Shown: one piece after another, positions 59,336 to 64,000 of the stretch
Position numbering within the stretch: the stretch's first letter is position 1
Layout of the letters: every line of letters starts with the position of its first letter
NCBI RefSeq assembly: GCF_019429525.1
Contig: NZ_JAHXZL010000004.1
Span: 344,309-408,308, forward strand
DNA length: 64,000 nt
Source of the DNA: Sphingomonas folli
GTDB lineage: Bacteria; Pseudomonadota; Alphaproteobacteria; Sphingomonadales; Sphingomonadaceae
Reading direction: 5' to 3'
The notes under the pieces: generated by a model
What the model saw: only the letters and a program-made list of their open reading frames with translations
Told to the model about the DNA's origin: nothing
Database searches by the model: none
Program-made: the position numbers and the translations under genes

Positions 59336-59677
59336 TCAGGCCTTCTTGGCGCTGAGATGCGCGCTGAGATGCTTGTTCATCTCGAACATGCTCGCCGACT
59401 TCTTGCCGAAGATCTTCTCCAGCTTGGCGTCGGCGTTGATCTGGCGCTTGTCCTTCTCGTCCTGAAGGTTGTGCTTCTTGATATATTCCCAGACCTTGCT
59501 GACGACCTCGCTGCGCGGCAGGTCGTTCTTGCCGACGATCTCGGCGAGCTCGGGCGACGGGGTGACCGGGGCCGTGATGCCGCCGCGTGCGCCGCCGGCG
59601 GCCTTGCCGGTCGACTTGACCTTCTTCTCGGCCGCGGCGGTCTCGTCCTTGCCGCGCTTCTCCGCTGATCGTGCCAT
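59336..59677 (-). CDS. SWIB/MDM2 domain protein, 113 aa (second copy)
   Basis: The C-terminal SWIB domain (about 40-108) has LAEIVGKNDLPRSEVVSKVW, EYIKKHNLQDEKDKRQIN and KIFGKKSASMFEMNKHLS. A Lys/Ala-rich basic N-terminal tail (1-35) recalls histone H1-like tails and favours DNA binding. AGGAG lies 6 nt before ATG 59677. The domain is clearly paralogous to 5790-6062, but the tails differ. Function in bacteria is not established. Confidence 0.93.
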   Translation of the reverse strand: MARSAEKRGKDETAAAEKKVKSTGKAAGGARGGITAPVTPSPELAEIVGKNDLPRSEVVSKVWEYIKKHNLQDEKDKRQINADAKLEKIFGKKSASMFEMNKHLSAHLSAKKA

Positions 59678-59865
59678 CACACTCTCCTCTTTCCGCAGAA
59701 TGGGTCCCCACGGCGCATCGGCCGATGCTCTGCGTGCTTACTCTGCCCACGGAGCCAACGCCGCTGCAAGTGAAACGATGCGTCTCGTGACCTTACGACA
59801 CCGCTCGGCGCGATTATCGCTCGGTACGCCGCCACTTCCATCGCGGGCGCGGCGGCACCGCCCGC

Positions 59866-62673
59866 TCAGAAGCGGGTCCGGACGCTCACCGCATACAGGC
59901 TGTCGTCGGTGCGCGTGTCGCGCCAGAGATAATCCTCGTTGATGTAGCTGCGGTAGCGCGAGCGCAGGATGTTGCTGCCCTCCACGGTCACCGTCACGTT
60001 CCTCGTCACATCATAGCCCAGGCTGAAGTCGAGCCGGCCGTTGGGCCGGACGTAGTTGAGCCACACCGGCGTATCGACCGGGCGGACATCGCCGGTGCCG
60101 GTGCGGTCCTCGTCGAAATAGCTCGAGCGATAGGTGTAGACGAGGCGCGCCGATATGCCCTTACGGTCATAGAGCAGGCCGGCGTTGTAATTGTACTTGG
60201 ACACGCCCTGGAGCGCATAGCCCGCGAGTGGATCGTCGCCGCCCACCTCCGAGTCCGCCAGCGTGAAATTGCCGAACGCGCCGAAGCCGGCGAGATCGCC
60301 CGGCAGGAAGGAGAAGAAGGTCTGTGCGCTGACCTCGATCCCCTTCAGCTTGGCGGTGCCGACGTTGCGCGGGCGCGCGATATTGTAGGTGACCCCGGCG
60401 ATCACCTCCGCGGTGGTGGCGTTGAGGACTCGGTCGGTGATGTCGCGATAATAGCCCGCAATCGCGAGATAGCCGTCCTTCCAATAATATTCGACGGTGG
60501 CATCGTAGCTGTCGGACTTCTGCGGCCGGAGCAGCGGGTTGCCACCCGATCCGCTGTTGCGGATGTTGGGATTGGTCGAGACGATATAGTTGAGCCCCGG
60601 GTTGAGCGAACCGAACGCCGGCCGCGCCAGCGTCTTGGCATAGGTCGCGCGGAGCTGGAGGCCCCCGCCGAGCTGGAGCCGCGCGCTGGCGTTGGGAAGC
60701 CAGTCGGTGTCGCTCGTCTTCGAGGTGGTGGTGACCGGCGCGCCGCTCACCACGCCGGTGCCGCTGATCTCACGGTCGGTCTTGCTCAGGCGAACGCCCA
60801 GGCGACCGTCGAGCACCACCGGCCCGTCGCCGAACGGCACCTCGTAGCCCGCCTGCGCGTAGGCGGCGTAGCTCTTCTCGGCGACGTCGAAGCGTCTCGT
60901 CGGGTCGAATGCCGGTTGCCCCGCGGGCGCGCCGAAGAAGGCGCGCAGCGACTCCTGCCCCGCGCCCGACAGCAGATAGTCGCGCGACGGCAGCAGGAAG
61001 GGTGCGCCGTTGTTGATCTGCGGGATACCGGGCGCGCGCTCGAGCGGCAGCTCGGTCGCGGTGATCGGCGTCACGAATGAGGCACCGTCCGGCGGCGGCG
61101 ACACGCCGAGCTGCACCTGCTGGAAATTGGCGGTGCGATCGGCGTAGCGGCCGCCGACCTCGATCGTCTTGAGGATCGAGTCGAACTCGTAGCTGGCGTC
61201 GGCCTTGGCCGCGAACAGCCCGCCGCTGGCGCGCGAATAATCCTGGAACAGCGCGTTGATGAAGGTGAAGCCGGCGGGGTCCGCCATCGGGTTGTTGGGT
61301 GCGCTGACCGCGGCGGTCTGGTCGCCGTTGGTCAGCCCCAGCGTGACGCTCGGCACGCGCTTGCCGATGTCGACGATGAAATTGGCGTTGTTGGTGATCG
61401 ACCGCTCGTAGCTGAGGTCCAGGCTAGCCTTCGCCGGCCCCTGATCGAAGCGGAAGCCGCCCGCGGCGAGCCAGGTGTCGGTGCGATTGTCGTGCGCCTG
61501 GGTCGAGGTGAAGGCCTCGAGGTCGTTGAAGGTCGCGCCGTCGAACGCGCACAGGTTCTGCTGCGTGATCTGGCTCGCGTTCGTCGTCGCGTTGGGGTTG
61601 AAGCCGTCGGGCCCGACAGCGGCGGTGAAGCAATGGTCCGATCGATCGACCCCGGTGACGCTCGCCGCGGTGCCGAGCCGATACTCGTAGAAGCCGGTGG
61701 TGAATTTGCTGCGATAGGCCGAGTAGAGGCCGTCGACATAGACCTCCAGCGCGGGGCTCGCCTGCCATTGCAGCGACGCATTGGCCTGCGGCCGCTGGTA
61801 GCGGCCATATTCGTTGAGGCCGCCGGTGGAGATCGGCAGCAGCAGCCCGCTCGCACCCTGTGGCCCACCCGCGCCGGAGCGGCGGTCGGCGACGTAATTA
61901 TACGGGCGGTTATAGGGGATGTCGTACCAGGACAGGTTGATCAGCGCGCCGATCTCACCGATGCCGGTGTCCCAGCGGTCGGTCGCGAGGAAGCTGACCT
62001 GCGGCCCGAGCTTCTCCGCGTTGGACGGATAGTTCAGCTTGCCGCTCAGCGCGATCGTCGGTTCGGTATAGTTGAACGCCTTGTTGAGCCGCAGGTCGAT
62101 CGTGCCGGCGACGCCGCCCTCGATCAGGTTGGCGGTGTTCGACTTGAAGACGTCGACCCGCGCCACCGCCTCGGCGGGCAGGTCCTGGAACGCGAAGCCG
62201 CGCCCCTCGGCGGTGAAGATCTCGCGCCCGTCGAGCGTGGTGAGGATGTCGGGTAGGCCGCGCACCAGCGGGCTCACGATCTCATTGTTGCCGCCGACCG
62301 TCACCTGCACGCCGGGCACGCGCTGGAGCGCGGCGGCGGTGGTGGGATCGGGGAATTTGCCGATGTCCTGCGCGACGATCGAGTCGACCACCTGCGGCGC
62401 CGAGCGCTTGATCTCGGCGGCGCGCGCGAGGCTGGCGCGGATGCCGGTGACGACGATCTCGTCGCCGGTCGTCGCCGCGTCGGGTGCGGCCGGCGGTGAA
62501 GTGGCGGCGTCGGCCCCGGGCGGCGGCGTGACATCGGTCGCGGGCGGCGCCGCGGCGTCAGTCGACGGCGATGCCGGGCGCGCGCCGGGGGGCGTGTTAC
62601 CCTGCTGCGCGAGCGCGGGAGCGGCGGCGACCAGCGCGCCGAGCGAGACGGATAGCGCGAGCTTCGTACGCAT
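59866..62673 (-). CDS. TonB-dependent receptor, Xanthomonas/Caulobacter type
   Basis: A 935-residue outer-membrane transporter. It has a signal peptide (1-22), then an unusual Pro/Ala-rich linker (about 24-80), the TonB-box-like DEIVVTGIR, and a plug domain (SAPQVVDSIVAQDIGKFPD, LQRVPGVQVTVGGNNE, RGLPDILTTLDGRE). A 22-strand barrel follows, ending in SVRTRF with the C-terminal Phe. ATG 62673 has AGGAGAGG. Receptors of this branch import carbohydrates as well as iron complexes; the neighbouring GH43 gene upstream favours arabino-oligosaccharides. Substrate is inferred. Confidence 0.94.
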   Translation of the reverse strand: MRTKLALSVSLGALVAAAPALAQQGNTPPGARPASPSTDAAAPPATDVTPPPGADAATSPPAAPDAATTGDEIVVTGIRASLARAAEIKRSAPQVVDSIVAQDIGKFPDPTTAAALQRVPGVQVTVGGNNEIVSPLVRGLPDILTTLDGREIFTAEGRGFAFQDLPAEAVARVDVFKSNTANLIEGGVAGTIDLRLNKAFNYTEPTIALSGKLNYPSNAEKLGPQVSFLATDRWDTGIGEIGALINLSWYDIPYNRPYNYVADRRSGAGGPQGASGLLLPISTGGLNEYGRYQRPQANASLQWQASPALEVYVDGLYSAYRSKFTTGFYEYRLGTAASVTGVDRSDHCFTAAVGPDGFNPNATTNASQITQQNLCAFDGATFNDLEAFTSTQAHDNRTDTWLAAGGFRFDQGPAKASLDLSYERSITNNANFIVDIGKRVPSVTLGLTNGDQTAAVSAPNNPMADPAGFTFINALFQDYSRASGGLFAAKADASYEFDSILKTIEVGGRYADRTANFQQVQLGVSPPPDGASFVTPITATELPLERAPGIPQINNGAPFLLPSRDYLLSGAGQESLRAFFGAPAGQPAFDPTRRFDVAEKSYAAYAQAGYEVPFGDGPVVLDGRLGVRLSKTDREISGTGVVSGAPVTTTSKTSDTDWLPNASARLQLGGGLQLRATYAKTLARPAFGSLNPGLNYIVSTNPNIRNSGSGGNPLLRPQKSDSYDATVEYYWKDGYLAIAGYYRDITDRVLNATTAEVIAGVTYNIARPRNVGTAKLKGIEVSAQTFFSFLPGDLAGFGAFGNFTLADSEVGGDDPLAGYALQGVSKYNYNAGLLYDRKGISARLVYTYRSSYFDEDRTGTGDVRPVDTPVWLNYVRPNGRLDFSLGYDVTRNVTVTVEGSNILRSRYRSYINEDYLWRDTRTDDSLYAVSVRTRF

Positions 62674-62727
62674 GGGACCTCTCCTGACCTCGTCGTCGAG
62701 CCGCACGCGCGTTCGCGCCGCCGCCCG

Positions 62728-62765
62728 CTATGTCACTGTACTTATCAGACAAATAGACGAAGCGT
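62728..62765 (-). promoter_or_regulatory. AT-richer segment upstream of the TonB receptor
   Basis: The 127-bp gap between the GH43 and receptor genes contains CACTGTACTTATCAGACAAA at about 62735, clearly richer in A/T than its surroundings. Minus-strand TTTGTCTGATAAG could be a GntR-type half site or part of a promoter; I could not fit a convincing -35/-10 pair. Confidence 0.3.
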
Positions 62766-62800
62766 CACCTCGACGTCGCTGACCTGAAGCAGGATCGGGC

Positions 62801-63793
62801 TCAGCCGCGCGGCGGGGTCGGCGGGGTCGCGGTCGCCGAGAGGGGGACAGTCGGCGTCCCGCTCGCGTCCCAGCGCACGCGCGCGACGTGCGGGGCGCGG
62901 CCGGCGGTGCACCCCTGCCCCGCCGCGCTGTTCGCGTGATAGATGATCCAGGTCTGGCCCGGGGCGGCGCGGAAGAAGGCGTTGTGGCCGGGCGCATAGA
63001 CCTTCGCCGCCGGCGTGGTGGCGAGGATCGGGCGCGGGGCCTTGGTCCAGCTGCGCGGGTCGAGTGGGTCGGCGCCGCGCGCGGCGCGGAGCAGCCCGAC
63101 CGCGTAGCCGTCGGACCAGCAGGCGCTGCCCGAGTAAGCGAGATAGAGGTCGCCGCGCGGGCCTTGGAGAAAGGCCGGGCCCTCGAGGATCTGGCGGCCG
63201 CCCTGGCGCTCCCAGGCGCGATCGGGGCGCGCGATCACGGTCTCGCGTCCCTCCAGCGTCCAGGGATCGCGCATCGCCGCGATGGCGAGGACGCTGTCGG
63301 GACCGTCATAGGCCGAGTAGACGAACCAGAGCCGGCCGCGCGCGGTGAAGACGGTGCCGTCGAGCCCCGGCAGCCGGGTGTTCACCCGACCGCGATCGAT
63401 CCAGCTGCCGCCGAGCGGGTCGGCGGCGCCATTCTCGAGCACGAAGACGCCGCGGTGGGCGTCGTCGTCGTGGTCGTCGGCGGCGGCGGTGTAATAGATG
63501 TACCAGCGACCGCGGATATGGTGCAGCTCGGGCGCCCAGATCGAGCGCGCGTTGGCGCCGCGCGCGGGGGGCTGCCAGACGGTGCGCTCGGGCGCGTCGG
63601 CGAGGTGCGACAGGTCGCGGGTACGGCGGATCGCGAGCCGGTCGCCGCGCGTCGCCATGAAATAATACCAGCCGCCGTCCGCGACGACATAAGGGTCGGG
63701 TCCCGAGCCGAGCAGCGGCTGCTGGGGCACGTCGCTCGCGGCGGTGGCAGCGAGACAGGCGAGGATGGCGGTCGGGCGATGGAGCGGGCGCAT
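62801..63793 (-). CDS. Secreted glycoside hydrolase family 43 protein
   Basis: A 330-residue five-bladed beta-propeller enzyme. A short signal peptide (1-20, AILACLAATAAS) is followed by GSGPDPYVVADGGWYYFMAT (general base Asp), SIWAPELHHIRGRWYIYYTA, ILEGPAFLQG (general acid Glu) and PGHNAFF (conserved His). Activities in the family are arabinanase, arabinofuranosidase or xylosidase; arabinan-type is the best guess from the WAPELH and GHN blocks. ATG 63793; longer frame to 63922 lies in the 5S rRNA spacer. Confidence 0.88.
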   Translation of the reverse strand: MRPLHRPTAILACLAATAASDVPQQPLLGSGPDPYVVADGGWYYFMATRGDRLAIRRTRDLSHLADAPERTVWQPPARGANARSIWAPELHHIRGRWYIYYTAAADDHDDDAHRGVFVLENGAADPLGGSWIDRGRVNTRLPGLDGTVFTARGRLWFVYSAYDGPDSVLAIAAMRDPWTLEGRETVIARPDRAWERQGGRQILEGPAFLQGPRGDLYLAYSGSACWSDGYAVGLLRAARGADPLDPRSWTKAPRPILATTPAAKVYAPGHNAFFRAAPGQTWIIYHANSAAGQGCTAGRAPHVARVRWDASGTPTVPLSATATPPTPPRG

Positions 63794-63920
63794 GGTCGGA
63801 CCTTGGCCCGCCTGTCGCTCTCGGCGCAAGCGGACGGATCGCGACGGCGATACCGCTCGGCGCGGCAGGACGTTGTGAATGGGTTCTTGAGGGATGGGAT
63901 GATGTGAGCGCGCGGGCTTC

Positions 63921-64000
63921 AATGCCTGGCGGCGACCTACTCTTCCACTGCTTAGGCAGTAGTACCATTGGCGCGGTCGGGTTTCACGTCCGAGTTCGGG
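63921..64000 (-). rRNA. rrf: 5S rRNA (3' part, runs off the window)
   Basis: Minus-strand sequence contains CCCGAACTCGGACGTGAAAC, then GGTACTACTGCCTAAGCAG and GTAGGTCGCCGCCAGGCATT, the conserved 3' two-thirds of bacterial 5S rRNA. The 23S gene should lie to the right outside the window. No tRNA or clear terminator is seen in the 127 bp between it and the GH43 gene. Confidence 0.96.

Overview
The window looks like chromosomal DNA of a sphingomonad (Alphaproteobacteria, Sphingomonadales; Sphingomonas-like). The evidence is very high GC throughout, a circularly permuted two-piece tmRNA with a sphingomonad-type degradation tag (ANDNEALAIAA), GapR, the nitrogen-PTS enzyme PtsP, the cpoB-tilS-ftsH gene order, a Caulobacter/Sphingomonas-type TonB receptor and abundant short palindromic intergenic repeats. 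It is mostly housekeeping and catabolic sequence. I see no insertion sequence, integrase, CRISPR array or plasmid function.

Layout. 0-6 kb: heat-shock protease operon hslVU behind a strong RpoH-type promoter; a small conserved gene; an orphan phage/GTA-type lysis pair (endolysin, 3-TM holin) bracketed by two copies of a 140-bp inverted repeat; and a pterin operon folE-SDR(FolM-like)-folB with overlapping genes. 5.8-15 kb: SWIB-domain protein, SleB hydrolase, a three-gene sugar operon (Gfo/Idh/MocA oxidoreductase, SDR, GH15), a uracil-DNA glycosylase-like protein divergent from a sulfite-oxidase-like Mo enzyme, tRNA-Arg(CCG), and dapB-nth. 15.1-15.6 kb: permuted ssrA (tmRNA) divergent from an Rrf2 regulator. 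16-31 kb: ligA, ftsH, tilS, cpoB, RodZ-like protein, ptsP, a DAACS symporter, a glycine-zipper protein and minimal PutA. 31-41 kb: MaoC hydratase, thiolase, then secreted S9 and M28 peptidases, agmatine deiminase and a secreted amidohydrolase, then gapR.

41-53 kb: PilZ protein, acyl-CoA ligase, membrane diguanylate cyclase, HAD phosphatase, hybrid histidine kinase divergent from a GAF protein, and a TPR-sulfotransferase divergent from an APC permease. 53-57.6 kb: an APC permease, FAD oxidoreductase, Rieske oxygenase and BetI/TetR-type regulator, which look like one catabolic module. 57.8-64 kb: secreted M20 peptidase, second SWIB protein, TonB receptor, GH43 arabinanase-like enzyme, and the 3' part of a 5S rRNA at the right edge.

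Nearly every gap between operons holds one or more short inverted repeats from a few families. The most extreme case, 38.58-38.96 kb, is a decayed array whose left and right halves are inverted with respect to each other. The strongest second-look items are the split tmRNA with twin identical-loop hairpins, two genes (hslV and the Rrf2 gene) whose promoters predict leaderless mRNAs, the orphan lysis cassette, and the Rieske/flavoprotein/BetI-like module. All assignments come from reading the sequence; no database search was run.
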